Source: Conexibacter sp. S30A1 (GTDB lineage Bacteria; Actinomycetota; Thermoleophilia; Solirubrobacterales; Solirubrobacteraceae). Taken from it: a DNA stretch of 64,000 nt. The notes beneath the pieces were generated by a model. It saw nothing but the letters and a program-made list of their open reading frames with translations, was not told the origin of the DNA and ran no database searches. Positions 16,947 through 25,775 of this stretch are shown in pieces. A program made the translations under genes and the position numbers. Location of the stretch: the NCBI RefSeq assembly GCF_023330665.1, contig NZ_CP097127.1:1922001-1986000 (forward strand), in the 5' to 3' direction. The first letter of the stretch is position 1. The number at the start of each line of letters is the position of its first letter.

Positions 16947-18104
16947 ATGCCGACAAGAGACGAAGTAAACGAAGCGCTGCGCGAGGTGATCGACCCCGAG
17001 CTGCGCCGAGACATCGTCACGCTCGAGATGGTGCGCTCGATCGACGTGCACACCAATGGCGTGGTCGATGTGACGGTGTCGCTGACGACTCCGGGCTGTC
17101 CGATCCGAGACCACTTCCAGACCGCTGTGGATGCCGCGATCCGGCGTCTGGACGGCGTGATCGGCGTGAACATCAGCTTCGACGTGCTCTCCGAGGACGA
17201 GCGCCGCACCCTGAGCCAGAAGCTCGGCCGCGGCTCGCTGCCGGAGGGGGCGCTCGCCCAGGTCGCGAACGTGGTCTGCGTGGGGTCCGGTAAGGGTGGG
17301 GTCGGCAAGTCGAGCGTGACCGCCAACCTCGCCGCCGCACTGGCCGCCGCCGGCAAGCGGGTGGGAGTGATGGACGCCGATGTCTGGGGCTACTCACAGC
17401 CGCGCATGTTCGGCTTGAGCGGCGAGCGCGCGAAGGTCAACGCCAGCCGGCAGATCGTTCCACTGGACGGCGCCGAAGGCGTTAAGGTGGTCTCGATCGG
17501 CTTCTTCATAGACCAGGACGCCGCAGTTGTGTGGCGCGGCCCGATGCTGCACAAGGCGCTGCAGCAGTTCATCGAGGACGTCGAGTGGGGAGAGCTGGAC
17601 TACCTGCTGATCGACCTGCCGCCCGGCACCGGCGATGTATCCATGACGCTCGCGCAGCTTCTGCCGGAAGCCCGCTTCCTGATCGTCACCACGCCCCAGG
17701 CCGTCGCCCAGAAGGTCGCCAAGCGCTCCGCCGACATGGCCGAGAAGCTCAACCTCGAGGTGAGCGGCGTGATCGAGAACATGTCCGGCTTCACGACGCC
17801 CGCGGGCGAGAGCTTCGCGATCTTCGGCTCAGGCGGAGGTCAGCTGCTGGCGGATGAGCTCGAGGTGCCGCTCCTCGGGCAGGTGCCGCTGACGATGGCG
17901 CTGCGCGAGCAGTCAGACAACGGCCTTCCGGTCGTGCTGGCCAACCCCGCCGATGCGGCGGCGCTCGCTGTCACGCAGATCGCCCAGCGGCTGATCGAGC
18001 TGACGCCCGCCGCGCCGGTCTCGCTGCCGATGGCCGCCGAGCCGGCACCGGCGCTGACCGTGCTGCCACCGAAACCGGTGGGCATGTCGCTGCCGATGGC
18101 CTGA
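16947..18104 (+). CDS. mrp: Mrp/NBP35 family iron-sulfur cluster carrier ATPase
   Basis: Scaffold or carrier of Fe-S clusters, about 385 aa. An N-terminal MIP18/DUF59 domain (EALREVIDPELRRDIV, TTPGCPIRDHF) is followed by a deviant P-loop VGSGKGGVGKSS, MDADVWGYSQP, and LLIDLPPGTGDV. The CxxC expected near the end in many Mrp proteins is missing here (NMSGFTTPAGESFAIFGSGGG), so cluster binding must differ. The ATG at 16938 is an alternative start. FdxA lies just downstream on the other strand, consistent with Fe-S metabolism. Confidence 0.9.
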   Translation: MPTRDEVNEALREVIDPELRRDIVTLEMVRSIDVHTNGVVDVTVSLTTPGCPIRDHFQTAVDAAIRRLDGVIGVNISFDVLSEDERRTLSQKLGRGSLPEGALAQVANVVCVGSGKGGVGKSSVTANLAAALAAAGKRVGVMDADVWGYSQPRMFGLSGERAKVNASRQIVPLDGAEGVKVVSIGFFIDQDAAVVWRGPMLHKALQQFIEDVEWGELDYLLIDLPPGTGDVSMTLAQLLPEARFLIVTTPQAVAQKVAKRSADMAEKLNLEVSGVIENMSGFTTPAGESFAIFGSGGGQLLADELEVPLLGQVPLTMALREQSDNGLPVVLANPADAAALAVTQIAQRLIELTPAAPVSLPMAAEPAPALTVLPPKPVGMSLPMA

Positions 18105-18189
18105 CCACAGGGTCCGCCCGGGCACACTCCGGGCGGACGCCAGACGGTCGAGCGCTGCACCGCGGACAGGGGCGCCGCGGGCAGGCGCA

Positions 18190-18453
18190 CTAACGGTTGC
18201 GGTAGTACTCCGCGTTGATCAGCGTGAACTTCTGCCACTCCTCGGGCAGCTGATCCTCGGCGAAGCAGGCGTCGACCGGGCACGCTTCGACGCACGCGTC
18301 GCAGTCGATGCACTCGTCGGCGTCGATGTAGAGCATCTCCACCGTGTCGTAATCGGGCTCGTCGGGCGTCGGGTGGATGCAGTCGACCGGGCACACCTCA
18401 ACACACGAGTTGTCCTTGGTCCCGATGCACGGCTCGGCGATCACGTAGGCCAT
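18190..18453 (-). CDS. fdxA: Seven-iron ferredoxin
   Basis: Electron carrier of 87 aa binding one [3Fe-4S] and one [4Fe-4S] cluster. Cysteines C9, C17, C21 and C25 (CIGTKDNSCVEVCPVDC) and the motif CIDCDACVEACPVDAC are in place, with the extra C-terminal helix typical of actinobacterial FdxA (QLPEEWQKFTLINAEYY). Purine-rich GAGAGG lies upstream of the ATG. Divergent from citrate synthase across about 51 bp. Confidence 0.95.
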   Translation of the reverse strand: MAYVIAEPCIGTKDNSCVEVCPVDCIHPTPDEPDYDTVEMLYIDADECIDCDACVEACPVDACFAEDQLPEEWQKFTLINAEYYRNR

Positions 18454-18504
18454 CTGGTTCTCTAGTCCTCTCTGCAGGTACCTGGCGAAGGACCGCCGAG
18501 TGTA

Positions 18505-19605
18505 GTGAACTATGTGCCCATGCCTCTCTACGACGAAGTCCAATCCGGGCTGGAGGGCGTCTTCGCCTTCGCAACCGAGATCGCCGAACCCGACCGCGAT
18601 GGGGACGCGCTGCGCTACCGCGGCGTTGACATCGAAGAGCTGGTCGGGAAAGTCCCGTTCGAGCAGGTCTGGGGCCTGCTCGTGGACGACAGCCTGCTGC
18701 CCGGGCTGCAGCCCGCCGAACCCCACCCGCTCGCATTCCACTCCGGCGACCCTCGCGCCGACATGCAGGCGGCGCTCGCCACGCTCGGCCCGCAGTGGGG
18801 CTTCAAGCCACTGCTCGACATCACTGACGCCCAGGCGCGCGACGACCTGGCGCTGGCGTCGGTGATGGCGCTGTCCTTCGTCGCCCAGTCCGCCCGCGGC
18901 TTCGGCCGGCCGCCCGTCCCACAGCGCGAGATCGACGCCGCCGGCTCGATCGCCGAGCGCTTCCTGCTGCGCTGGCGTGGCGAGGCCGATCCCCGGCACG
19001 TCAGGGCGATCGACGCCTACTGGACCGCTGCCGCCGAGCACGGGGTCAGCACCTCGACCTTCACCGCCCGCGTGATCGCATCGACCGGCGCCGACGTGAC
19101 AGCCGCCCTCTCAGCCGCGGTCGGCGCACTCTCGGGGCCGTTGCACGGTGGCGCCCCGATGCGCGTGCTGCAGATGCTCGACGAGGTCGAACGCGCCGGC
19201 GACGCCCACCGCTGGGTCTGCGAGCGGCTTGACCGCGGCGAGCGGATCATGGGCTTTGGCCACCGCGTCTACCGTGCCGAGGACCCGCGCGCCCGCATCC
19301 TGCGCGAGCTGATGCACGAGCTCGGGTCGCCTCGCATCGAGGTTGCCGCGGCGCTCGAGCAGGCTGCGCTGGCCGAGCTGCAGGCACGTCGCCCGGATCG
19401 GATCCTCGCCACCAACATCGAGCTCTGGGCGGCCGTGACCCTGGACTACGCCCAGGTCCCGCCCGCGCTCTACACGCCGATGTTCGGGTGCGCGCGCCTC
19501 GCTGGCTGGTCCGCCCACATCCTCGAACAGAAGCGTGAGGGCCGCATGATCCGTCCAAGCGCCAAGTACGTCGGCGCACCGGCCCGACCTCTGTCAAGCG
19601 TCTGA
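18505..19605 (+). CDS. Citrate synthase family protein
   Basis: TCA-cycle entry enzyme joining oxaloacetate and acetyl-CoA, 366 aa. Catalytic blocks are GPLHGGAPMRVL and IMGFGHRVYRAEDPR, and the C-terminal CoA-binding block is CARLAGWSAHILEQ. At the position of the third catalytic acid the sequence is ATNIELWAAV, Glu rather than the usual Asp. This occurs in citrate synthase-2-type paralogues, so a paralogue or methylcitrate-type role is possible. GTG start at 18505; ATG at 18520 is the alternative. Confidence 0.88.
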   Translation: MNYVPMPLYDEVQSGLEGVFAFATEIAEPDRDGDALRYRGVDIEELVGKVPFEQVWGLLVDDSLLPGLQPAEPHPLAFHSGDPRADMQAALATLGPQWGFKPLLDITDAQARDDLALASVMALSFVAQSARGFGRPPVPQREIDAAGSIAERFLLRWRGEADPRHVRAIDAYWTAAAEHGVSTSTFTARVIASTGADVTAALSAAVGALSGPLHGGAPMRVLQMLDEVERAGDAHRWVCERLDRGERIMGFGHRVYRAEDPRARILRELMHELGSPRIEVAAALEQAALAELQARRPDRILATNIELWAAVTLDYAQVPPALYTPMFGCARLAGWSAHILEQKREGRMIRPSAKYVGAPARPLSSV

Positions 19606-19641
19606 ACGGGCCGCCGCGCCGCTGCTGCGGCGGCCCGCCCG

Positions 19642-19717
19642 CCCGCTCCCGGCCCGCCCGCCCGCTCCCGGCCCACCCGCCCGCTCCCGGCCCGCCCGCC
19701 CGCTCCCGGCCCACCCG
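19642..19717. repeat. Four tandem copies of a 19-bp GC-rich unit
   Basis: The unit CCCGCTCCCGGCCCRCCCG occurs four times head to tail; R alternates G, A, G, A, so the array is also two copies of a 38-bp unit. It lies just after the citrate synthase stop and holds no credible gene. Confidence 0.8.
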
Positions 19718-19752
19718 AACCACCCCGCGCCCCCAAACCTCCGCCCCAAGCG

Positions 19753-19801
19753 GAGCTTTGTGCATTTCGGGCGCTCCCATCGCGCCAAATGCACAAAACT
19801 C
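19753..19801. terminator. Long inverted repeat between convergent genes
   Basis: Arms TTTGTGCATTT (19757-19767) and AAATGCACAAA (19787-19797) are perfect, extended by GAG/CTC and by partial GC pairing inside. It lies between citrate synthase and the convergent histidine kinase gene, so it is probably a bidirectional terminator; a protein-binding palindrome is an alternative. The rest of 19606-19892 has no gene. Confidence 0.55.
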
Positions 19802-19892
19802 GGCCACGCCACCTGGTTTGGGGGCTGGAGGTCGTGGACCGGACCGCGCGAGCCCCACCGGCACAGCATCGCCGGCGAGGCCTCCCGGCACC

Positions 19893-21152
19893 TCACCCCG
19901 CCCGCGGCAGCCTGACTGTGAAGGTCGCGCCGCCACCAGGCGTCTCTGTGACCGCGCAGCTGCCTCCATGCGCGGCAGCGGTGGCAGCGACGATCGCAAG
20001 CCCAAGGCCGCTGCCGGGCAGGTTGGTGGTCTCGGCACCACGGGTGAAACGGCCGAAGATCCGCTCGCGGTCAGCCTCAGGCACGCCGGGCCCATGGTCG
20101 GCCACGCTCAGCTCAAGCCAGCCGCCATCGCCTGCGAGCCTGACCTCCGCGCCGCCGCCGTAGCGCTCGGCGTTCTCGACGAGGTTGCGGACCAGCGTAC
20201 GCAACGCGACCGCGTCGCCCGAGACCTGCGCGCCCGCCAGACCCGCCGGCACATCGGCCATTCGGACACGCGAACCCGAAAGCACATCCCCAACCAGCTC
20301 ATCGAGGACCACCCGCTCGGAGGCAACCACCGTGTCGACACGCGCCAGGGTCAGCAGGTCCTCCACCAGCCCGCCGAGCCGCTCGGCCTCGGCCTGCGCG
20401 TCCTGCAGCGCGGCCTCGCGGTCGGCGCCCTGAAGCCGCGCGTCACGCAGCAGCTCGAGGTTCCCGCGCAGCGTCGTCACCGGCGAGCGCAGCTCGTGCG
20501 AGGCGTCGGCGACCAACCGCCGCAGCGTCGCATCGGCCGCCTCGAGGTGGGTCAGCATCCGGTTCAGTGAGCTGGTGAGGCTCGCAATCTCATCATCGCC
20601 ACCGGCCTGCGGCACGCGCGCCGCGAGATCACCGGTCGAGACGATCCGGTCGGCGACCTGCGCGGTGCGGCGCAGCGGCGAGAGCGCGCGGCGCGTGATC
20701 GTCACCAGAATCAGTGAGGCGAGCAGCGCGCCCGCGAGCATCGCGATCACCACGCCGCGGCGCAGGGCCGCGAGGTCGTCGCGGGCGGCCACATCAGAAA
20801 CGGCGACGCTCAGCAGAGCTCGCCGCCGCACAAGGCGCCTGGTGAAGACCCGCAGCGGCCGGTGCTCGAGCGTGACCTCGGCAAAGCCGGGGTGAAGCGG
20901 CGGCAGCTTGCCGAGCTTCGCGAGCGCTGCCGTCTGGCGCTTGAGGGCCCCGCCCGGCGCGGTGATCTGCGCCAGCTCGGTGCTGCTTGCGTGCGGCGTG
21001 AGCAGCAGGCGCGGACGCGAGGCGAGCGTCACCAGCAGGCGGTCCTCGTAGGTGCGAACGCCGTGGGCAACCAGGAGGTAGGCGATCGCGGCGACCACGA
21101 GCGCCGTCAGACAGACGGCGGCCACCCCGGCGAGGGCGACCCGGCGCGTCAC
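19893..21152 (-). CDS. Two-component sensor histidine kinase
   Basis: Membrane sensor of 419 aa: TM1 at about residues 6-29, an extracytoplasmic domain of about 100 residues, TM2 at about 133-152, HAMP (RRTAQVADRIVSTGDLAARV), HisKA with phosphoacceptor H219 in ADASHELRSPVTTLRG, then HATPase with N box NLVENAERY, G1 VADHGPGVP and GSGLGLAIV. The 4-bp overlap with the response regulator gene shows they are a pair. The signal sensed is unknown. Confidence 0.95.
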   Translation of the reverse strand: MTRRVALAGVAAVCLTALVVAAIAYLLVAHGVRTYEDRLLVTLASRPRLLLTPHASSTELAQITAPGGALKRQTAALAKLGKLPPLHPGFAEVTLEHRPLRVFTRRLVRRRALLSVAVSDVAARDDLAALRRGVVIAMLAGALLASLILVTITRRALSPLRRTAQVADRIVSTGDLAARVPQAGGDDEIASLTSSLNRMLTHLEAADATLRRLVADASHELRSPVTTLRGNLELLRDARLQGADREAALQDAQAEAERLGGLVEDLLTLARVDTVVASERVVLDELVGDVLSGSRVRMADVPAGLAGAQVSGDAVALRTLVRNLVENAERYGGGAEVRLAGDGGWLELSVADHGPGVPEADRERIFGRFTRGAETTNLPGSGLGLAIVAATAAAHGGSCAVTETPGGGATFTVRLPRAG

Positions 21153-21835
21153 GCCGCGGGCTCCCGCAGCCGGTAGCCGACCCCACCAAGACCAACACGG
21201 CGCACGGTCTCAACCAGCTCGGGCGCCCCGAGCTTGCGTCGCAGCCCGCTTAAAGCGACGTTCAGCGCATTGGAGGAGCCACCGCGGTCCTCGCCCCACA
21301 GCCGCTCCCAGATAACCGTCGCGCTCAGCACCTGACCGGGGTGGCGCATCAGCAGCTCGAGCAGCTCGCGCTCACGGGGTTTCAGCTCGAGCGCCACGCC
21401 CGCCCGCAGCACCGATCCGGTCTCGGTCTCGAGCACCAGGTCAGCGAACCTGAGCCGCTCCCCGAGCATCAGGCCGCTGCGCCGCGCGAGCGCCTCCAGC
21501 CGTGCGACGAGCTCCTGGAAGACGAACGGCTTGACCACATAGTCGTCGGCGCCGCCGCGCAGACCCCCGACCCGGTCGCTGACCTCGCCGCGCGCGGTCA
21601 GCATCAGGATCGGCACGGCGCTCGTGGCGCGCAGGCTGGCACAGACGGCAAGGCCATCCAGGCCCGGCATGCCGATGTCGAGCACCACGAGGTCGGGGGC
21701 AAGCCGCTGCGCCTGCTCAAGGACGACGAGACCGTCGCCGGCCTCGAAGACCTCAAAGCCGGCGTAGCGCAGGCCACGGCTGAGCATGGCCCGCAGGCGC
21801 TCGTCGTCCTCGGCGATGAGCACCCGCGGGCCCAT
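21149..21835 (-). CDS. OmpR/PhoB-family response regulator
   Basis: A 228-aa regulator. The receiver has acidic pocket EDD at 9-11, phosphoacceptor D53 in LVVLDIGMPG, T80 and K102 (DDYVVKPF). A C-terminal winged helix (LKPRERELLELLMRHPGQVLS, NVALSGLRRKLG) binds DNA. It overlaps the kinase gene and follows a small secreted-protein gene by 55 bp on the same strand, which may be its target or an accessory sensor. Confidence 0.95.
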   Translation of the reverse strand: MGPRVLIAEDDERLRAMLSRGLRYAGFEVFEAGDGLVVLEQAQRLAPDLVVLDIGMPGLDGLAVCASLRATSAVPILMLTARGEVSDRVGGLRGGADDYVVKPFVFQELVARLEALARRSGLMLGERLRFADLVLETETGSVLRAGVALELKPRERELLELLMRHPGQVLSATVIWERLWGEDRGGSSNALNVALSGLRRKLGAPELVETVRRVGLGGVGYRLREPAA

Positions 21836-21876
21836 GCTCGCTATCTTATGGCCGCTCCGGGTTGAGATCCGTACGT

Positions 21877-21902
21877 TTCAGGCCGAGCTTTCAGGCCGAG
21901 CA
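21877..21902. repeat. 13-bp tandem duplication over a stop codon
   Basis: TTTCAGGCCGAGC occurs twice in a row. The distal copy carries the last codons and stop of the small secreted-protein gene; the other copy lies in the 55-bp spacer before the response regulator. Looks like a slippage duplication. Confidence 0.65.
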
Positions 21903-22385
21903 CGTCCAGCTGGCCGACACGCTCACGGTCTTGCCCGCGAGCGCCTGGTTGTGCTTGCCCGACAGCGTCTTTGAGTACTTGAAGCTGCCGCCGGTGCTCG
22001 TGATCGCGACCGGAACGTCGCGCAGGACGCGCCCGTGGAAGCGCGCGCCGCGCGTCTGCGTGATCCGCACGCGACCGGTGTAGGTGCCCGGCCCCGCGTA
22101 CCTGCCGATCACCAGCCGCAACCGCATGCCGCGGCCCGCGCGCCCGCCGACCGTCCTGACGACGTAGCGGCCGTGCACCACACGGCAGCTGACCGCACCG
22201 CTGCGGGTGTGGCTCTTGCCCTGCGGCCCCACGAGCGTGATCGTGCCGCTGCCGTTGGCGTGGGCGTGGGCGTGCATAGAGCGCGGTGTGCTGGCGCTCG
22301 CGCTGCTGACGAGCAGCGCGACAGGCGCAACGCCGACCGCCACGGCCAGCGCCGCCCCCAGAGCCCGTCTGCGTGATAGAGACAT
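21891..22385 (-). CDS. Small secreted protein upstream of the two-component system
   Basis: Not recognised. The 164-aa product has a signal peptide (MSLSRRRALG then a hydrophobic core, probable cleavage near SASA-ST), a His-rich segment MHAHAHANGSG and a beta-rich, Gly/Arg-rich remainder ending SWTCSA; two Cys could form one disulfide. It lies on the same strand as the two-component genes and could be an extracellular accessory. The His cluster could bind metal, which is a guess. Confidence 0.65.
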   Translation of the reverse strand: MSLSRRRALGAALAVAVGVAPVALLVSSASASTPRSMHAHAHANGSGTITLVGPQGKSHTRSGAVSCRVVHGRYVVRTVGGRAGRGMRLRLVIGRYAGPGTYTGRVRITQTRGARFHGRVLRDVPVAITSTGGSFKYSKTLSGKHNQALAGKTVSVSASWTCSA

Positions 22386-22503
22386 CGTCTGACCTTTCTG
22401 TAGTTTGCCTTGCAGCCCGCTGCCGGGCTTCGCACACAGAGCTTCGACCGGCCCACTAAGCGAGCACTATCCGCGGCGGGAAGGCTCGGGCTCGGGCCGC
22501 GCA

Positions 22504-22569
22504 CACGCCCGCGGCCACGCTCGCGCCCGAAGCCCGGGCCGCCCACGCCCGCGGCCACGCCCGCGCCCG
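22504..22569. repeat. GC-rich direct repeat
   Basis: A 26-nt sequence starting CACGCCCGCGGCCACG occurs twice with a 40-bp period and one mismatch (22504-22529, 22544-22569), in the spacer between the small secreted-protein gene and the groEL terminator. No gene is supported in 22386-22597. Confidence 0.6.
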
Positions 22570-22597
22570 GGTCGTCCATGGCGAACGCAAAAGCAAG

Positions 22598-22621
22598 AGG
22601 GCCCGCCAGCGGGCGGGCCCT
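22598..22621 (-). terminator. groEL Rho-independent terminator
   Basis: Perfect 10-bp stem AGGGCCCGCC / GGCGGGCCCT with a 4-nt loop, about 30 bp past the groEL stop. On the minus strand it is followed by the T-rich CTTGCTTTTGC. Confidence 0.85.
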
Positions 22622-22651
22622 CAAACCACAAACGTCGTGCCGTTTTACGGC

Positions 22652-24283
22652 CTACATCATCCCCGACATGTCGGGCATGCCACCGCCGGCGCCACCGGCC
22701 GCAGCCGGGTCCGGCACGTCGGCGACGATCGCCTCGGTGGTGAGGATGTTCTTGGCGATCGAGGCCGCGTTCTGCAGCGCCGAGCGCGTGACCATGGCCG
22801 GGTCGATGATGCCCTCGGAGATCAGGTTGACGATCTCGCCAGTGGCGGCGTTCAGGCCGTGGTCCTTCTTGGCCTTGCGCACCTCGTTGACGATGACCGA
22901 GCCCTCGAGGCCCGCGTTCTCGGCGATCTGGCGCAGCGGCTCCTCGAGCGCGCGGTGCACGATCTTGGCGCCGGTCTGCTCGTCGGTATCACCGACGGAC
23001 TCGACGTCGAGCGCCTTCTGCGCGACCAAGAGCGCGGTGCCGCCGCCGGCGACGATGCCCTCCTCGAGGGCCGCGCGGGTGGCCTGCAGCGCGTCCTCGA
23101 CGCGGTGCTTCTTCTCCTTCATCTCGGTCTCGGTGGCGGCGCCAACCTTGACGACCGCGACACCGCCGGAGAGCTTGGCGAGGCGCTCCTGCAGCTTCTC
23201 CCGGTCAAAGTCCGAGTCGGTGTTCTCGATCTCGGTCTTGATCTGGTTGATGCGGCCCTTGATCGCAGCCGCGTCACCGGCACCGTCGACGATCGTCGTG
23301 GTGTCCTTGGCGACGACCACACGGCGGGCACGGCCGAGCTGCGAGACCTGGGTGTTCTCGAGCTTGAGGCCCATCTCCTCGGTGATCACCTCGCCGCCGG
23401 TGAGGATCGCGATGTCCTCGAGCATGCGCTTGCGGCGGTCGCCGAAGCCCGGCGCCTTGACGGCGACGCCGGTGAAGGTGCCGCGCAGCTTGTTGACGAC
23501 CAGCGTCGCCAGCGACTCGCCCTCGACGTCCTCAGAGACGATCAAAAGCGGCTTGCCGCTCTGGATCACCTGCTCGAGCACCGGCAGGATGTCACGCACC
23601 GAGCCGATCTTCTGGTTGGCGATGAGGATGTAGGGATCCTCGAGCACGGCCTCCATGCGGTCCTGGTCGGTGACCATGTAGGGCGAGATGTAGCCCTTGT
23701 CGAACTGCATGCCCTCGGTGAACTCGAGGTCCATGCCGAAGGTCTGGCCCTCCTCGACGTTGACCACGCCGTCCTTGCCGACCTTGTCGATCGCGTCGGC
23801 GATCACATCGCCGATCTCCTCGTCGCCGGCCGAGATCGTCGCCACGCGGGCGATCTGCTCCTTGCCGGAGACCGGGGTGGACTGCTTGGCGATGTTCTCG
23901 ACGACTTGGTCGACCGCCTTCTCGATGCCGCGCTTGAGCGCCAGCGGGTTGGCGCCGGCCGCAACGTTCTTGAGGCCCTGGCGAACGATCGCCTGAGCGA
24001 GGACGGTGGCGGTGGTGGTGCCGTCGCCGGCCACGTCGTTGGTCGCCGTGGCGACCTCGCGGACGAGCTGTGCGCCCTGGTTCTCGAAGACGTTCTCGAC
24101 CTCGATCTCGCGGGCGATGGTGACGCCGTCATTGGTGATCGTGGGGGCGCCGAACTTCTTGTCGATCACGACGTAGCGGCCCTTGGGGCCGAGCGTGACC
24201 TTGACCGCGTTGGCGACCGCATCAACGCCGGCCTGCAGGGCGTTGCGGGCGTCTGTACTGTACTTCAGTTCCTTATGAGCCAT
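22652..24283 (-). CDS. groEL: Chaperonin GroEL (60 kDa)
   Basis: ATP-driven double-ring folding chaperone, 543 aa from [17 protein letters not shown]-site blocks [12 protein letters not shown] and [15 protein letters not shown] are intact, as are the family signature near the C-terminus and the Met/Gly-rich tail ([14 protein letters not shown]). The usual start at 24283 was chosen over an upstream in-frame one. It follows groES by 34 bp in one operon controlled by two CIRCE sites. Confidence 0.98.
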   Translation of the reverse strand: MAHKELKYSTDARNALQAGVDAVANAVKVTLGPKGRYVVIDKKFGAPTITNDGVTIAREIEVENVFENQGAQLVREVATATNDVAGDGTTTATVLAQAIVRQGLKNVAAGANPLALKRGIEKAVDQVVENIAKQSTPVSGKEQIARVATISAGDEEIGDVIADAIDKVGKDGVVNVEEGQTFGMDLEFTEGMQFDKGYISPYMVTDQDRMEAVLEDPYILIANQKIGSVRDILPVLEQVIQSGKPLLIVSEDVEGESLATLVVNKLRGTFTGVAVKAPGFGDRRKRMLEDIAILTGGEVITEEMGLKLENTQVSQLGRARRVVVAKDTTTIVDGAGDAAAIKGRINQIKTEIENTDSDFDREKLQERLAKLSGGVAVVKVGAATETEMKEKKHRVEDALQATRAALEEGIVAGGGTALLVAQKALDVESVGDTDEQTGAKIVHRALEEPLRQIAENAGLEGSVIVNEVRKAKKDHGLNAATGEIVNLISEGIIDPAMVTRSALQNAASIAKNILTTEAIVADVPDPAAAGGAGGGMPDMSGMM

Positions 24284-24317
24284 TTTTCGTCTGGTTCTCC
24301 TAGAGAGGGTCTTGGTC

Positions 24318-24614
24318 TTACTGGACCTTGGCCAGCACGTCGGACTCACGCAGGACGAGGAGCTCTTCGCCCTCGACCTTGATCTCCGTGCCGCCGTACT
24401 TGCTGTAGAGGACCTCGTCGCCCACCGCCACGTCGAGCGGGGTGCGCTTGCCGGTCTCCTCGTTGATCTTGCCGTCGCCGACGGCGAGGACCTTGCCCTT
24501 CTGGGGCTTCTCCTTAGCGGTGTCGGGGAGCACGATGCCGCTGGCGGTCGTCTCCTCCTCCTCGATCGCGCGTACGATCAGGCGGTCGCCAAGGGGCTTG
24601 AGCTTTAGAGCCAT
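24318..24614 (-). CDS. groES: Co-chaperonin GroES (10 kDa)
   Basis: Lid of the GroEL chamber, 98 aa. The N-terminal [23 protein letters not shown] contains the mobile loop ([12 protein letters not shown]) and the core continues [17 protein letters not shown]. First gene of the groES-groEL operon; heat control is expected through HrcA, whose gene is not in the window. Confidence 0.98.
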   Translation of the reverse strand: MALKLKPLGDRLIVRAIEEEETTASGIVLPDTAKEKPQKGKVLAVGDGKINEETGKRTPLDVAVGDEVLYSKYGGTEIKVEGEELLVLRESDVLAKVQ

Positions 24615-24661
24615 CTATGCAGCCTCCGGGTTGATTCCCTTGAGATTGAGCTTTACGTTTC

Positions 24662-24688
24662 TTGGCACTCGCTGTGGTGGAGTGCCAG
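24662..24688 (-). promoter_or_regulatory. CIRCE operator, promoter-proximal copy
   Basis: TTGGCACTC-N9-GAGTGCCAG, one mismatch in the symmetry, 48 bp upstream of the groES start. Binding site of the heat-shock repressor HrcA. Confidence 0.92.
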
Positions 24689-24720
24689 CGCTCGCAACTA
24701 TAGCTCGTTTTGGCCGTCGG

Positions 24721-24747
24721 TTGGCACTCTCGTGTGAAGAGTGCCAA
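24721..24747 (-). promoter_or_regulatory. CIRCE operator, distal copy
   Basis: TTGGCACTC-N9-GAGTGCCAA, perfectly symmetric. A -10-like TATAGT (minus strand, 24697-24702) lies between the two CIRCE copies, so HrcA at both would bracket the promoter. Confidence 0.93.
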
Positions 24748-24905
24748 GTTTTTATATACGGCCCGCCGACGCGGGCCGCTGTGCCCCGCCGACCCAGGCA
24801 GCGATCACCACCGCCCGGCTGCGGCGACGGCGGGGCTGGGGCCGGCCCCGCCACTTCGCCCCGCAGCTTCCATAATCGCGGCACTTCCCGATCCAAGGAG
24901 CACCC

Positions 24906-25358
24906 ATGTCCATTCCCGAGGACCGCTCGTCACCAGCCTCAGACGACACCTTCCAAGACACCGTGACCGACACCCAGGCGGTGACGGCCGCCGCCGACCC
25001 GTCCAGCAAGCTCGACCGGATACTGGCATTCGTGCCGCGCGCCCTGTCGAGCCACGCCCACATCATCTTCCTCACCATCCTGGGCGTCTACCTGGTGCTG
25101 CTGCCGCTCTTCGGCGTCGACGTGAGCGCGCGGGCGGAGCTGATCGGCGGCAACTACACCAACGTCACCTCCGACCTCGGCGCCTGCATCGCCGCGGGCC
25201 TGACCGTGCACCTGGTCAAGCGCGACCGTCAGCGCAGCCGTGAGCTGAAGCGGCTCTTCGAGCACCTGCACCAGCGTCACGACTCGCTTGAGCAGCAGGT
25301 CGCACGGGCGGCCAACGCGGCCGAGCGGGCCGAGGCGGCAGCGGCGAAACGCGGCTGA
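24906..25358 (+). CDS. Small two-helix membrane protein with coiled-coil tail
   Basis: Not assigned to a family. The 150-aa protein has an acidic, Thr-rich N-terminus (1-40), hydrophobic segments at about 51-71 (IIFLTILGVYLVLLPLFGV) and 92-106, and an Arg/Glu/Ala-rich C-terminal helix (115-150) likely to be a coiled coil. AAGGAG lies just before the ATG as ribosome-binding site. Confidence 0.7.
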   Translation: MSIPEDRSSPASDDTFQDTVTDTQAVTAAADPSSKLDRILAFVPRALSSHAHIIFLTILGVYLVLLPLFGVDVSARAELIGGNYTNVTSDLGACIAAGLTVHLVKRDRQRSRELKRLFEHLHQRHDSLEQQVARAANAAERAEAAAAKRG

Positions 25359-25367
25359 CGCGGCCTT

Positions 25368-25766
25368 TTAGTTGTTGGCGCCGCCGAGACCGTGCAGGCG
25401 GTCGCGCAGCTCCGGCGGGTTCTCGATGATCTGCGAGAAGCGCACGACCGTGACCGTGTCATCCAGCGTCACGGCACGGTCGTAGATCCGCTCCAGGAAG
25501 TGAACCATCTCATCGACCCGGCGGAACTCGGGGTTGTCGTGCTCGATCTCGCGCGGGGAGAGGTCGCGCACGCGCTTGACCTCCACCTGGTCGATCACGG
25601 CGTTGAAGATCTTCTCGCGCGGCGAGTGCTGGTAGCCGATCGTGACCACCACGCAGTCGTTCTTGCGGTACTTGTGGGACTTGTCGCCGAGCCTGATCGT
25701 CGCCGTCTTACGGCCGCGCCGCAGCTGATCGGCAAACGCTGAGGAGTAGAAGTTGAGGACGCGCAC
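25368..25766 (-). CDS. ASCH-domain protein
   Basis: A 132-aa protein of the PUA-like ASCH type: the N-terminal FADQLRRGRKTATIRLGD is the typical G-K-T-x-T-x-R motif, and VTIGYQHSPREKIFNAVID forms the barrel. ASCH domains are thought to bind RNA or modified nucleotides. It lies 9 bp after the Nudix gene in the operon crp-nudix-ASCH. Confidence 0.75.
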   Translation of the reverse strand: MRVLNFYSSAFADQLRRGRKTATIRLGDKSHKYRKNDCVVVTIGYQHSPREKIFNAVIDQVEVKRVRDLSPREIEHDNPEFRRVDEMVHFLERIYDRAVTLDDTVTVVRFSQIIENPPELRDRLHGLGGANN

Positions 25767-25775
25767 CGGCTCAGA

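Noticed and set aside
22637-24382. 581-codon plus-strand frame opposite groEL
   Set aside because: Asp/Leu/Val/Arg-rich antisense translation of a highly biased gene; groEL on the other strand is certain.
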